64,000 bases of DNA, taken from positions 1 to 64,000 of the forward strand of contig NZ_RCWA01000015.1 of the NCBI RefSeq assembly GCF_018448905.1. Direction: 5' to 3'. Below are positions 25,258-34,334 of this stretch, piece after piece (the first letter of the stretch is position 1; each line of letters opens with the position of its first letter). The position numbers and the translations under genes are program-made. The notes below the pieces were generated by a model, which made no database searches, was not told where the DNA came from, and saw only the letters and a list, made by a program, of their open reading frames with translations. Origin of the DNA: Photorhabdus heterorhabditis. Its GTDB lineage: Bacteria; Pseudomonadota; Gammaproteobacteria; Enterobacterales; Enterobacteriaceae.

Positions 25258-25384
25258 TATACCCAATAGATTTCAAGTTGCAGGGCGGTGGCAAGTGAAC
25301 TCCTCCCCAAGAGCATAGATAACGATGTGACTGGGGTAAGTGAACGTAGCCAACAAAGCAGCAGCTTGAAAGATGAAGGGTATA
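25258..25384 (-). repeat. TATACCC/GGGTATA palindromic repeat, long form
   Basis: 127 bp in reverse orientation, just after hcr; inner arms CCCCAAG and CTGGGG. A reading frame passes from this repeat into the following gene, but only the downstream ATG at 25478 has a Shine-Dalgarno. Confidence 0.9.
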
Positions 25385-25477
25385 TACCTATTCTTTGCTA
25401 ATTTGGCTAATTATAAACGGTTTATTGTTTTCGCTTCTGTTATTATTCCCTTGTTTAATATTCTTCGGGGGATGAGT

Positions 25478-25810
25478 ATGAAAAAATTGTTAGCAATTTG
25501 TTTGTTGGGATTTGTATTAGCTGGCTGTGATAACCAACCTAAAATTGATGCTTCTAATGAAATTGCTCTGAAAACATCCATTGATAAGATAAGGGATGTG
25601 CTACCAGATGATAAAAGAGCTAAGTTTGATGAATCAATTCAGGTAGCTATGTTTAATAGTATCGATTTCAATGAACTGGTTAAATCAGGTGTTAATAGCG
25701 ATATAAAAGAATTAAAACAAAAGTTTTATAAGTCACTGGATGGTAAAACAGCTGACCAACTGATTGCTGAAGCTGAAAAAATTGAAGCTAAGAAATCAGA
25801 AAATGAGTAA
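25478..25810 (+). CDS. Small lipoprotein (DUF6694-like)
   Basis: 110 residues from the ATG at 25478, chosen because GGGGG lies 6 bases upstream. The signal peptide ends in the lipobox VLAGC (Cys ~16), so it should be outer- or inner-membrane anchored and periplasmic. The mature part is acidic and helical (KTSIDKIRDVLPDDKRAKFDESI; KTADQLIAEAEKIEAKK). It resembles small DUF6694-type lipoproteins of unknown function. Followed by a terminator. Confidence 0.75.
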   Translation: MKKLLAICLLGFVLAGCDNQPKIDASNEIALKTSIDKIRDVLPDDKRAKFDESIQVAMFNSIDFNELVKSGVNSDIKELKQKFYKSLDGKTADQLIAEAEKIEAKKSENE

Positions 25811-25834
25811 CATCTTCATAGGATTATGTGCATT

Positions 25835-25869
25835 AAACGGTATGAGATAGAAATCTATGCCGTTTTTTT
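25835..25869 (+). terminator. Terminator after the small lipoprotein gene
   Basis: AAACGGTAT...ATGCCGTTT stem with an inner AGAT/ATCT helix, then TTTTTTA. Confidence 0.8.
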
Positions 25870-25917
25870 ATTATCATTAGTAATTTAAACAGAATTTAAA
25901 CAAGTTATCTTATGATT

Positions 25918-25945
25918 TTGAATTATTATAAATTTTGTTTATAAT
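25918..25945 (+). promoter_or_regulatory. Sigma-70 promoter for the mgtE leader
   Basis: TTGAAT (25918-25923), 16-base spacer, TATAAT (25940-25945). It lies just upstream of the M-box leader. Confidence 0.7.
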
Positions 25946-25964
25946 ACGAGCCGCATTTTAAGTG

Positions 25965-26200
25965 CAGTATCTCGTTAGGCGAGGCTCCTATACAAACACA
26001 GGTTGCTGATCTGACGACGTCGAGAGACGCCCAAGATTAGGACAGGATATATCGAACCAAGGTATATCCCCATGTAACTTCCTGATAAATCAGGATACGT
26101 TGTATAGTGCTAAAACTGAGACGTGGAGATAGCTGTTGCATTCTCTCATCTGGTTTCGCCCCTATGTGAGTGCTGTTTGAAGTTCACAACAGTAATAGGG
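25965..26200 (+). promoter_or_regulatory. M-box (ykoK) Mg2+ riboswitch and expression platform
   Basis: The leader contains M-box core segments: CGTTAGGCGAGGCTCC (from ~25973), GACGTCGAGAGACGCC, and the 3' part GTATAGTGCTAAA (~26102-26114). M-boxes bind Mg2+ and shut off Mg2+ transporter expression when it is plentiful. Beyond the core, CCCTAT (26160-26165) can pair with ATAGGG (26195-26200), with an inner CTGTT/AACAG helix (26173-26177, 26188-26192); the 3' arm holds the mgtE Shine-Dalgarno, which suggests translational control. Confidence 0.85.
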
Positions 26201-26209
26201 ACCAACATC

Positions 26210-27283
26210 ATGAAAGTTACATCCCATGAAAAAATGGATCTATTAGCTATTGCTAGTAACCATTCCATTAATGAAAAAAATGTTGATCAGCAGCAGAAGC
26301 ATCAATTGAAACATGAAGATGCAACTGTCAGTGCATATATGAGTCAATGTTTTATTTCTGTATCCGTTGCTGATTCTGTTTTATCGGCAAAAGGTAATCT
26401 GATTAATCAACTTGAGGGAGAACAGATCCCGACGTATTTATATGTCATTGATGATGAAGGTTATCTGAATGGCATATTGCCGGTGAAGGTGTTATTAACC
26501 GCAGCCGATGATTTATTTGTGTCAGATATTATGAGGCAAAGCTACTTTTCTGTATCACCGGAGCAGCCGCGTCATGATGTTTATAGTCTGATAAATCACA
26601 GCGGTATGGATAGTGTACCGGTTATTCATTTTGGCAAATTAGTTGGCGTACTACGACCGCAGGATATTGCTGAACTAATCGAAGATGAAAATACGTTGGA
26701 TGCTCATTTACAGGGGGCGACTTTGCCTCTGGATGAACCTTATCTGAGTACCAGCCCAATAACATTATGGCGTAAGCGCGCTGGTTGGTTATTGCTGCTG
26801 TTTGTCGCAGAAGCCTATACTGGGACTGTACTTAAAGCGTTTGAAGAGCAACTAGAAGCGGCAATTTCTCTAGCATTTTTCATCCCGTTATTGATAGGTA
26901 CGGGAGGCAACAGCGGTACACAGATCACTTCAACGTTGGTCAGAGCAATGGCGTTGGGGGAAGTGAGCTTGCGTAATCTGTGGGCTGTGTTACGTAAAGA
27001 GGTTTCCACTTCGTTTTTAGTGGCGATGACGATTGGTTCTGTTGCGCTCATCCGAGCCTGGATATTAGGTGTAGGAATTGAAGTGACGATTGTTGTCAGT
27101 TTGACCATCATTGCAATTACCGTCTGGAGTGCCATTGTTTCTTCCATTATTCCGATGGTATTGAAAAGGCTTTCTATTGATCCGGCTGTTGTATCTGCTC
27201 CTTTTATTGCCACGCTTATTGATGGTACTGGTTTGATTATCTATTTTGAAATAGCTAAGTTGGTGATGACAGAGCTCGTTTAA
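26210..27283 (+). CDS. mgtE: Magnesium transporter MgtE, short form
   Basis: 357 residues from the ATG at 26210 (AGGGA 9 bases upstream); a GTG at 26123 falls in the riboswitch and is rejected. Tandem CBS domains at ~45-170 (YMSQCFISVSVAD...; DIMRQSYFSVSPEQ), then five membrane segments from ~195 with FFIPLLIGTGGNSGTQ, the MgtE pore motif. MgtE is a homodimeric Mg2+ channel gated by Mg2+ binding to its cytosolic domains. The usual N-terminal domain (full-length MgtE ~450) is essentially missing. Control by the M-box upstream supports Mg2+ as substrate. Confidence 0.92.
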   Translation: MKVTSHEKMDLLAIASNHSINEKNVDQQQKHQLKHEDATVSAYMSQCFISVSVADSVLSAKGNLINQLEGEQIPTYLYVIDDEGYLNGILPVKVLLTAADDLFVSDIMRQSYFSVSPEQPRHDVYSLINHSGMDSVPVIHFGKLVGVLRPQDIAELIEDENTLDAHLQGATLPLDEPYLSTSPITLWRKRAGWLLLLFVAEAYTGTVLKAFEEQLEAAISLAFFIPLLIGTGGNSGTQITSTLVRAMALGEVSLRNLWAVLRKEVSTSFLVAMTIGSVALIRAWILGVGIEVTIVVSLTIIAITVWSAIVSSIIPMVLKRLSIDPAVVSAPFIATLIDGTGLIIYFEIAKLVMTELV

Positions 27284-27345
27284 AATTATCAATAAGGTAC
27301 CCATATTAATTGGGTATCTTATTGACTGGATAAGAGCTTATTTTA

Positions 27346-27427
27346 TATACCCTTCATCCTTCAAGTTGCTGCTTTGTTGGCTGCGTTCACTTGCCGCTGC
27401 GCTGCAAATTGAAATCTATTGGGTATA
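27346..27427 (+). repeat. TATACCC/GGGTATA palindromic repeat, short form
   Basis: 82 bp. The central ~45 bp of the long form is missing and the junction reads GCGTTCACTTGCCGC. The same junction is seen at 42375 and, nearly, at 55328. Confidence 0.88.
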
Positions 27428-27484
27428 TATCCATCTGTAATATTGATTGAAATTTTTTGGCTTCTTGTTAATGAAATTGGATAA

Positions 27485-27516
27485 TATTTTTATATTTTTA
27501 TATTTTTATATTTTTA
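27485..27516. repeat. Four tandem copies of TATTTTTA
   Basis: Perfect 8-bp tandem array, four units, directly visible. Confidence 0.85.
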
Positions 27517-27580
27517 TATGGCGTACTCACTACTAAGATGGTAACTTAGGTTATGTTAATATTGAATATGATAACTATTC

Positions 27581-27598
27581 TATACCCAATGGATTTCC
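27581..27598 (-). repeat. Truncated end of the palindromic repeat
   Basis: TATACCCAATGGATTTC matches one end of the family (reverse orientation); the rest is absent. The unknown gene starts just beyond. Confidence 0.55.
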
Positions 27599-27611
27599 TT
27601 TTCAGTTACAT

Positions 27612-28271
27612 ATGATAATTCAGAGATCGATTCTCATAAAATCATGGATTGATCACGGATATAACATCATAATGGAACGTTCTTTAGCTGAAGATAAGCT
27701 AATGATGTTATTACTTTATGTCAATGGAATTGTTAGTCATGATGAATATAATATCTTTAATGAGTTATATGATGTTATTGTCGAGAAATGTCCTCAATCT
27801 GACGGAGTGATATTTTTTAATTATACATCTCAAGATTCTATCGATAATCATGAGATTGCTGTAAAGTCAGGAATGATACCTAAATTTTTTCAAAATCCTG
27901 CTATGCAATTAAGGTGGTTCAATAGTCTTTATGAGTATTATGATGTTTATTTTGATGAAATAAAAAGTGACTTTAAGGTTTTCGAGCACAATAATAATGT
28001 TAATGAAAGTGATCTTATTAAAGAAGTTATAAATGATTTTTTCCTATTAATAAATTGTTTTTTGCTAATTTTAAAGAGTTGGAAAAGAATTAAAGATAAT
28101 TCTTTTCCATTTTTATTGTATGTTACCTATTTCATTATATATGAAATAGGTAACATACTGATGATCCAAAATTTTTGGTTATTATGCGCAACCGACTGGG
28201 ATTATATATTTGATTGTTGTGTGGTGTTAATGTTTTTTTTAAAGTTATTTATGAAAAAACAAGTAATATAG
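27612..28271 (+). CDS. Hypothetical AT-rich protein with hydrophobic C-terminus
   Basis: 219 residues, not recognised. The N-terminal ~140 residues are acidic and soluble-looking (VIVEKCPQSDGVIFFNYTSQ); the C-terminal ~75 are hydrophobic with probable membrane segments at ~142-155, ~165-182 and ~200-214. No clear Shine-Dalgarno for the ATG at 27612; MERSLAEDK at 27672 is another possible start. It is more AT-rich than its neighbours, lies after a truncated repeat, and contains two perfect inverted repeats inside the frame (28081-28108, 28118-28158). It may be recently acquired or decaying. Confidence 0.5.
   Translation: MIIQRSILIKSWIDHGYNIIMERSLAEDKLMMLLLYVNGIVSHDEYNIFNELYDVIVEKCPQSDGVIFFNYTSQDSIDNHEIAVKSGMIPKFFQNPAMQLRWFNSLYEYYDVYFDEIKSDFKVFEHNNNVNESDLIKEVINDFFLLINCFLLILKSWKRIKDNSFPFLLYVTYFIIYEIGNILMIQNFWLLCATDWDYIFDCCVVLMFFLKLFMKKQVI
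28081..28158. repeat. Two adjacent perfect inverted repeats inside a coding frame
   Basis: First: GGAAAAGAATT / AATTCTTTTCC (28081-28091, 28098-28108), 6-base loop. Second: 18-bp arms starting GTATGTTACC (28118-28135) and ending GGTAACATAC (28141-28158), 5-base loop TATAT. Confidence 0.85.
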
Positions 28272-28325
28272 GTAATTACCTTTTCATGTAAATATTTTAC
28301 GATTATTCTTTTTTTCAATTTTTTA

Positions 28326-28823
28326 TTATTTAAAAATAAGTCTCTCGCCACATTTTCGACAAATATAATGGTTCTCTCCCCGTAAGATTTTATTATGGCG
28401 ACGCAGGCTTAGTGCATGTTGCTGACAGCTACAGTAATAAGTAAAAGTTTTACTGCGCACTGAATCGATTTTAAATTTGTGTGTACGGTTGGCAGGAACG
28501 CTCAGAACTTCTTCCATCATCCAACGCCACTGTTTCCCATGTGGAGGTACTTTCCCAAAGTAGTGATAAACCAATAAGTGAGCCAGTTCATGAGGAACAA
28601 CTTCATCAATAAAAGCTTGTTGGTTTTCAATCAATAGCACTGGATTAAGGCGAATTTCCCAATGCTGTATGTAAGCACTGCCAGCAGTGGTTCCTCGCTG
28701 ACGGTAGTTTATTATAGGTTCAGGAAAATCACGCTTAAGATGTAAATTTGCCTGTTGCAGTTTTTGCCGCAAGGTTTGCATAACAGCTTGTTGTAAAGTA
28801 ATTGGAACTCTAACTGATTTCAT
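28326..28823 (-). CDS. sprT: SprT family zinc metallopeptidase-like protein
   Basis: 165 residues (E. coli SprT 165). The HExxH motif is HELAH (His78, Glu79, His82) followed by HGKQW; the C-terminal zinc ribbon has CSCQQH and CRKCG. It is related to SprT/Spartan proteases; the E. coli gene was named for effects on growth-phase gene expression and its substrate is unclear. Neighbouring metK and speA/B are as in E. coli, but galP between metK and sprT is absent. Confidence 0.93.
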   Translation of the reverse strand: MKSVRVPITLQQAVMQTLRQKLQQANLHLKRDFPEPIINYRQRGTTAGSAYIQHWEIRLNPVLLIENQQAFIDEVVPHELAHLLVYHYFGKVPPHGKQWRWMMEEVLSVPANRTHKFKIDSVRSKTFTYYCSCQQHALSLRRHNKILRGENHYICRKCGERLIFK

Positions 28824-28930
28824 GTGTTGAAAATGAAGTAAGTGAGGATGAGTAAATATTTATTAGAAATTTTTAAAAGCAAGCTAACGATAATAATAAC
28901 TTTATGGTTTTTTTAATCGTCAGCTCATGT

Positions 28931-28966
28931 TAAAAAAACCTAGTTCAGTTTATCCAAACTAGGTTC
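28931..28966 (-). terminator. metK terminator
   Basis: On the minus strand AACCTAGTT ... AACTAGGTT forms a 9-bp stem and is followed by TTTTTTT. It lies just after the metK stop. Confidence 0.85.
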
Positions 28967-28973
28967 TTTGCTT

Positions 28974-30146
28974 TTATATATTAATAGCTGACAATTTAAG
29001 ACCAGCCGCTTCGCGTAGTATCTCTGCTTTATCAGTTGCTTCCCATGGGAATTGTGGACGACCAAAATGGCCATAGGCAGCGGTATCACGATAGATCGGG
29101 TGTAACAGATCCAACATTTGAATCAGGCCATGAGGACGCAGGTCGAAGAATTCACGTACCAGTAGAGTCAAAGTTGTTGTTGGCACTTTTTCAGTACCGA
29201 AGGTTTCCACCATAATGGAAGTTGGCTCTGCAACGCCGATAGCGTAAGAAACCTGAATTTCACAACGATCAGCCAAGCCAGCAGCCACAATATTTTTTGC
29301 TACATAACGCGCAGCATAAGCGGCAGAACGGTCAACTTTGGATGGATCTTTACCAGAGAATGCCCCACCACCGTGACGAGCCATACCACCGTAAGTATCC
29401 ACAATGATTTTACGGCCTGTTAGACCACAATCACCCATTGGGCCACCAATTACAAAACGGCCAGTTGGGTTGATGAAGTATTTGGTTGTTGGATTTAACC
29501 ATTCAGAAGGTAGAACCGGCTTGATGATCTCTTCCATTACCGCTTCTTGCAGATCTTTTTGGTTAATGTCTTCAGAATGCTGTGTTGAAAGTACAACTGC
29601 ATCAACGCCGACAATTTTGTTGTTACTGTATTGGAATGTTACCTGGCTTTTGGCATCTGGACGTAGCCACGGCAGTACACCATTTTTTCGAACTTCTGCT
29701 TGACGCTGAACCAGACGGTGTGCATAGGTGATAGGCGCGGGCATCAGTACATCAGTTTCATTGGTTGCATAACCAAACATTAGCCCTTGGTCGCCAGCAC
29801 CTTGTTGTAGAGGATCTTCGCGGTCAACACCTTGATTAATATCTGGTGATTGTTTGCCAATAGCACTTAATACTGCACATGAGTTTGCATCAAAACCCAT
29901 TTCAGAATTGACATAACCAATCTCTCGAACTGTTTGCCGCGTAATTTCTTCAATATCAACCCAAGCACTGGTAGTGATTTCACCACCAACCATAACCATG
30001 CCGGTTTTAACATAGGTTTCGCATGCGACACGAGCTTTTGGATCTTGTTCCAGAATAGCATCAAGAACAGCATCAGAAATTTGGTCTGCGATTTTATCAG
30101 GATGCCCTTCAGAAACAGATTCAGAAGTGAAAAGGTATGTGGTCAT
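28974..30146 (-). CDS. metK: S-adenosylmethionine synthetase MetK
   Basis: 390 residues (E. coli 384). Signatures [12 protein letters not shown] (~115) and [16 protein letters not shown] (~260) are the two MetK family patterns; [13 protein letters not shown] at the N-terminus carries the ATP-binding His. It makes S-adenosylmethionine from methionine and ATP as a tetramer. The ATG is preceded by AAGG; a strong terminator follows. It is divergent from speA, with ~750 bases between. Confidence 0.97.
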   Translation of the reverse strand: MTTYLFTSESVSEGHPDKIADQISDAVLDAILEQDPKARVACETYVKTGMVMVGGEITTSAWVDIEEITRQTVREIGYVNSEMGFDANSCAVLSAIGKQSPDINQGVDREDPLQQGAGDQGLMFGYATNETDVLMPAPITYAHRLVQRQAEVRKNGVLPWLRPDAKSQVTFQYSNNKIVGVDAVVLSTQHSEDINQKDLQEAVMEEIIKPVLPSEWLNPTTKYFINPTGRFVIGGPMGDCGLTGRKIIVDTYGGMARHGGGAFSGKDPSKVDRSAAYAARYVAKNIVAAGLADRCEIQVSYAIGVAEPTSIMVETFGTEKVPTTTLTLLVREFFDLRPHGLIQMLDLLHPIYRDTAAYGHFGRPQFPWEATDKAEILREAAGLKLSAINI

Positions 30147-30899
30147 TATATTACGTTACCTTAAAATATAATTTCAGTTTGGGAATGATGGATGGATTAA
30201 CATCTAGATGGCTATTTTAGGATAATTACTATCCGTGTTCCAGATTTTTTTAGTTATACCCGTTATCTTTCAAGTTGCCTCTTCGTTGGCTGCACTCACT
30301 CACCCCGGTTACATCGTTATCTATACTCCCGGGGATTCGCTCTCTTGCCGTCGCGATCCATCTTGAAATCCATAGGGTATATAAGTGGTCATTTTCATCT
30401 GGTAACAAATAATTTCTTTGTTTATATGTCAGTTTTGTTCAATTTCATTTTGCAATTTTGTGTAATTGCGAGTATAAACAGCGGCCGTAGTTGAGTTATT
30501 TGTGCTACAGACTTGCAGAAAGCTAAATAGCTTCTGTTTCTCAATCGAGAAAATGGCTCTTTAAATATGAGTCATGTGTGGGGGTGAATGGGGTAATGAT
30601 CCATTATCTGCTGATTGCTAATGGCCAACAGCCACACTTGTCGGATTTGTCCGCATCTTTTTCCTTTCTTTTCAATATGTCTTTAATTCGATGTTATCCG
30701 TTGTCAGCAAATAGGCCGGATATGTCGGACAGACGTATTGTCGCTCGGTAATTTTGTCATTGTTTAGTAGTAACTAAACGCTTTTTAAACCTGAGAGCAT
30801 GCTGTTCCCTGATATTTCTTAACACGCAAGATATGGTGTCTTGAGTTATTTATTAATTACAGGCGAAGGCGAAACTCTAACTCCATTAAGGAGACTGCC
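30147..30899. other. metK-speA divergent intergenic region
   Basis: About 750 bases with a long palindromic repeat (30255-30381) near metK. The remainder is probably the long speA leader, and no gene is evident. Short CGGA/TCCG arms near 30640-30660 and 30715-30735 may be leader structure. I could not place a promoter with confidence. Confidence 0.5.
30255..30381 (+). repeat. TATACCC/GGGTATA palindromic repeat, long form
   Basis: 127 bp with CTCACTCACCCCGG and CCCGGGGATTCGC inner arms, the same subtype as the copies at 8825 and 10443. Confidence 0.9.
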
Positions 30900-32804
30900 A
30901 TGAATGATAATATCGCTCGTAAAATGCAACAGACTTACAATATTGCATATTGGGGAGGGAGTTACTACTACGTCAATGATTTAGGTAATGTCAGTGTTTG
31001 TCCAAACCCTGATTTGCCAGGGGCAAGAATTGATCTTGCGGGATTAGTGAAAAGAGTTCAGGAAGAGCAGGAACATTTACGCTTGCCGGCGTTATTTTGT
31101 TTTCCTCAAATCCTACAGCATCGTTTGCGTTCAATTAACGCTGCATTCAGGCGAGCCAGAGAGTCGTACGGCTATAAAGGTGATTACTTTTTAGTTTATC
31201 CCATTAAAGTTAACCAACAACGCCGGGTTATTGAATCGCTGGCAAGTTCTGGTGAACCTTTAGGGCTTGAGGCGGGTTCTAAAGCTGAGTTAATGGCGGT
31301 GTTAGCACATGCGGGTATGACTCGTACTGTAATTGTATGTAATGGATATAAAGATCGTGAATATATTCGTTTGGCGCTGATAGGTGAAAAGTTAGGTCAC
31401 AAAGTTTATTTGGTGATCGAAAAAATGTCTGAAATTGCTCAGGTGCTGGAGGAGGCTGAACGGCTGAATGTGATCCCCCGCTTGGGAGTTCGTGCACGTT
31501 TGGCATCGCAAGGCTCGGGTAAGTGGCAAGCCAGTGGTGGTGAAAAATCGAAATTTGGGCTGGCGGCAACTCAGGTACTGCAATTGGTTGAGACTCTGCG
31601 TGAAGTGGGCCGGCTTGATAGTTTGCAATTACTGCATTTCCATCTTGGTTCACAATTGTCGAATATTCGTGATATCGCAACGGGTGTTCGTGAATCAGCC
31701 CGTTTTTATGTCGAGTTACATAAACTCGGTGTCAATATTCAGTGCTTTGACGTTGGCGGTGGATTAGGTGTCGATTATGAAGGAACTCGTTCTCAATCTG
31801 ACTGTTCTGTAAACTACGGGTTGAATGAATATGCTAACAATGTGATTTGGGGCATTGGTGATGCCTGTGATGAACATGGTTTACCACATCCGACCGTTAT
31901 CACCGAATCTGGTCGTGCTCTGACTGCTCACCATACTGTGTTGGTATCCAATGTTATCGGTGTTGAACGTAATGAATTTACGCAGACAACGCCACCGGCA
32001 GAAGATGCTTCCCGCCCGCTTGCTAGTCTGTGGGAAACATGGCAGGAGATGCACTCGGAAGGGAACAGACGTTCTTTACGTGAATGGCTGCATGACAGTC
32101 AGCTCGATCTGCATGATGTTCATACTCAATATGCTCATGGCATGTTGGATCTGACTGAACGGGCATGGGCGGAAGAATTGTATCTGAATATTTGTCGTCG
32201 TATTCAGCAGGATCTTGATCCAAGCAACCGTGCTCACCGGCCAATTATTGATGAATTGCAAGAACGCATGGCAGACAAATTCTATGTGAATTTCTCTCTG
32301 TTTCAGTCTATGCCTGATGCATGGGGAATCGATCAGTTGTTCCCTGTTTTGCCGATTGAAGGGCTGGATAAGCCGTTGGATCGTCGTGCTGTCTTGTTAG
32401 ATATCACCTGTGATTCCGATGGTATTATTGATCATTATGTGGATGGTGATGGTGTAGCAACGACAATGCCAATGCCTGCTTATGATCCTGATTACCCGCC
32501 AATGATTGGTTTCTTTATGGTGGGGGCATATCAGGAAATTCTTGGCAATATGCATAACTTGTTTGGTGATACTGCGGCTATTGATGTTTATGTATTTGAT
32601 AATGGCGAAGTGACTTATAACCAGAGTGAAGAGGGGGATTCGGTTGCGGATATGCTGCAATATGTGAAACTGGACCCTAATGTGCTGATGGCCCGTTTCC
32701 GTGATCAAGTAAAAGGCACGGATTTGGATACCGGTTTGCAAGAGCAATTTTTACTGGAATTTGAAAGTGGTCTTTATGGCTACACATATCTGGAAGATGA
32801 ATAG
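30900..32804 (+). CDS. speA: Biosynthetic arginine decarboxylase SpeA
   Basis: 634 residues (E. coli 658). Type III fold PLP enzyme: the PLP lysine is in YPIKVNQQ (Lys103); also [10 protein letters not shown] (~248) and the glycine-rich [11 protein letters not shown] (~275). It converts arginine to agmatine, the first step of the arginine route to putrescine. Shine-Dalgarno AAGGAG before the ATG. speB follows after ~170 bases and completes the route. Confidence 0.97.
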   Translation: MNDNIARKMQQTYNIAYWGGSYYYVNDLGNVSVCPNPDLPGARIDLAGLVKRVQEEQEHLRLPALFCFPQILQHRLRSINAAFRRARESYGYKGDYFLVYPIKVNQQRRVIESLASSGEPLGLEAGSKAELMAVLAHAGMTRTVIVCNGYKDREYIRLALIGEKLGHKVYLVIEKMSEIAQVLEEAERLNVIPRLGVRARLASQGSGKWQASGGEKSKFGLAATQVLQLVETLREVGRLDSLQLLHFHLGSQLSNIRDIATGVRESARFYVELHKLGVNIQCFDVGGGLGVDYEGTRSQSDCSVNYGLNEYANNVIWGIGDACDEHGLPHPTVITESGRALTAHHTVLVSNVIGVERNEFTQTTPPAEDASRPLASLWETWQEMHSEGNRRSLREWLHDSQLDLHDVHTQYAHGMLDLTERAWAEELYLNICRRIQQDLDPSNRAHRPIIDELQERMADKFYVNFSLFQSMPDAWGIDQLFPVLPIEGLDKPLDRRAVLLDITCDSDGIIDHYVDGDGVATTMPMPAYDPDYPPMIGFFMVGAYQEILGNMHNLFGDTAAIDVYVFDNGEVTYNQSEEGDSVADMLQYVKLDPNVLMARFRDQVKGTDLDTGLQEQFLLEFESGLYGYTYLEDE

Positions 32805-32974
32805 TCTTCTGGTGTTAATTAAGCCTCCTGTATACAGATGACGTTATTTATAAAACCAGATTCGGGGATGCATAGAAATGGGATTATCTCAGGCATACCC
32901 CGTTTCGTAATAGCATTAGGTATTCTGGAATTAAATAGCATTATCCTGTCAGGAAACTTCTGAGGATATATCTC

Positions 32975-33901
32975 ATGACAATAAGTACCTTGGGCAACCA
33001 ACAAGATAACTCTCTAGTTTCTAACGCCTTCGGTTTCCTGCGCTTTCCGCTGAATTTCCAGCCGTATTCTAGTGATGCAGAGTGGGTAATTACCGGAGTG
33101 CCATTTGATATGGCAACATCGGGTCGTTCAGGTAGCCGCCATGGGCCTGCGGCTATTCGCCAGGTTTCTACTAACCTGGCGTGGGAAAGTAGTCGTTGGC
33201 CGTGGGATTTTAAATTACGCAATCACCTAAACGTTGTGGATTGTGGTGATTTGGTCTTCGATTTTGGTGATGCTCAGAATATGAGTGACAAGTTACAAGA
33301 CCATGCGGAAAGAGTACTAGCTTCCGGTAAGCGTATGCTTTCTTTTGGTGGTGATCATTTCATTACTTTACCGCTTTTACGCGCTCATGCTAAATATTTT
33401 GGCAAAATGGCTCTTGTTCATTTTGATGCTCATTCTGATACCTATCCAAACGGCAGCAAATTTGACCATGGTACTATGTTCTACCATGCTCCAAATGAAG
33501 GATTGATCGACCCACATCATTCAGTACAGATTGGTATCCGTACTGAACATGGTCAGGACGATGGTTTCACTGTGTTGGATGCTGCTCAGGTTAATGACCG
33601 TAGTGTGGATGATGTGCTCGCTCAGATAAAAGAGACTGTTGGTGATATGCCGGTTTATCTGACTTTCGATATCGATTGTATTGATCCTGCTTTTGCACCA
33701 GGTACGGGTACGCCTGTAATTGGTGGACTGACAACCGATCGGGTATTGAAATTGCTGCGTGGTTTGCAACCACTGAATATTGTCGGTATGGATGTAGTAG
33801 AAGTGGCTCCAGCTTATGATCAGTCTGAGATTACTGCTTTGGCAGGTGCGACTGTTGCGCTGGAGATGCTTTACTTGCAGGCAGCTAAGAAGATAATCTG
33901 A
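32975..33901 (+). CDS. speB: Agmatinase SpeB
   Basis: 308 residues (E. coli 306). Ureohydrolase Mn2+ ligands in [13 protein letters not shown] (~122), HFDAHSDTY (~148) and [18 protein letters not shown] (~228). It hydrolyses agmatine to putrescine and urea. Shine-Dalgarno GAGGA. The speA-speB order matches E. coli. Confidence 0.96.
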   Translation: MTISTLGNQQDNSLVSNAFGFLRFPLNFQPYSSDAEWVITGVPFDMATSGRSGSRHGPAAIRQVSTNLAWESSRWPWDFKLRNHLNVVDCGDLVFDFGDAQNMSDKLQDHAERVLASGKRMLSFGGDHFITLPLLRAHAKYFGKMALVHFDAHSDTYPNGSKFDHGTMFYHAPNEGLIDPHHSVQIGIRTEHGQDDGFTVLDAAQVNDRSVDDVLAQIKETVGDMPVYLTFDIDCIDPAFAPGTGTPVIGGLTTDRVLKLLRGLQPLNIVGMDVVEVAPAYDQSEITALAGATVALEMLYLQAAKKII

Positions 33902-34121
33902 ATTCTTATGCACTAATATATAGCATCAGGGGATAGTCGCTAAGCTCGTAACGAGTTGTGAATCTATCCCCTAGTTCAGTATTATTTGAATTGATGTAAC
34001 CTTCATATACATGTATATGTTTATACCCGTTATCTTGAAATCTATTGGGTATATACACTTTCTTGGATACTCTCCATTATTTTTCACATATGAGCATTGA
34101 TTAACCGAATGCCATACTGAG
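33902..34121. other. Intergenic region after speB
   Basis: An 8-bp stem GGGGATAG/CTATCCCC (33929-33936, 33964-33971) with inner CTCGT/ACGAG is a likely speB end structure, though no T-tract follows. A minimal 32-bp palindromic repeat is at 34022-34053. Confidence 0.5.
34022..34053 (+). repeat. TATACCC/GGGTATA repeat reduced to its two ends (32 bp)
   Basis: TATACCCGTTATCT joined directly to TGAAATCTATTGGGTATA: only the terminal arms of the family, with the ~95-bp interior absent. Confidence 0.75.
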
Positions 34122-34326
34122 GATTCTGTCGCATTAACAGAGATCTCTCGATCGAAAGTATTTTGATTCATTTTTATGCAGCTGGTCGATAAAAAAAGAC
34201 TGCGGGTGAAATGGGATATCCCGGTTCTTGCGGGTATTGTCCTTTACGCAACATATTGAGTTCAATCTCAGCTAACATGGTCTTACCTCGCCTGATTATC
34301 CAAACAGCGCTTAATGCGACAGAACC
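34121..34326 (-). mobile_element. IS6-like element remnant bounded by 14-bp inverted repeats
   Basis: TTCTGTCGCATTAA (34124-34137) is repeated in inverse at 34311-34324, with GG outside each. Inside, on the minus strand (34278-34174), is the C-terminus of an IS6/IS26-type transposase: IELNMLRKGQ then SPAVFFYRPAA and stop, like the IE..MLRKGQ and FY.LAA endings of that family. About 35 codons are left, so it cannot move itself. A related right end is at 42169-42230, on the other side of the fimbrial genes. Confidence 0.65.
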
Positions 34327-34334
34327 TTCCTAGC

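Larger units (their letters stand above)
27284..27611. other. Intergenic region with repeats
   Basis: Holds one short palindromic repeat (27346-27427), a four-unit TATTTTTA tandem array (27485-27516) and a truncated palindromic repeat end (27581-27598). Confidence 0.6.
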
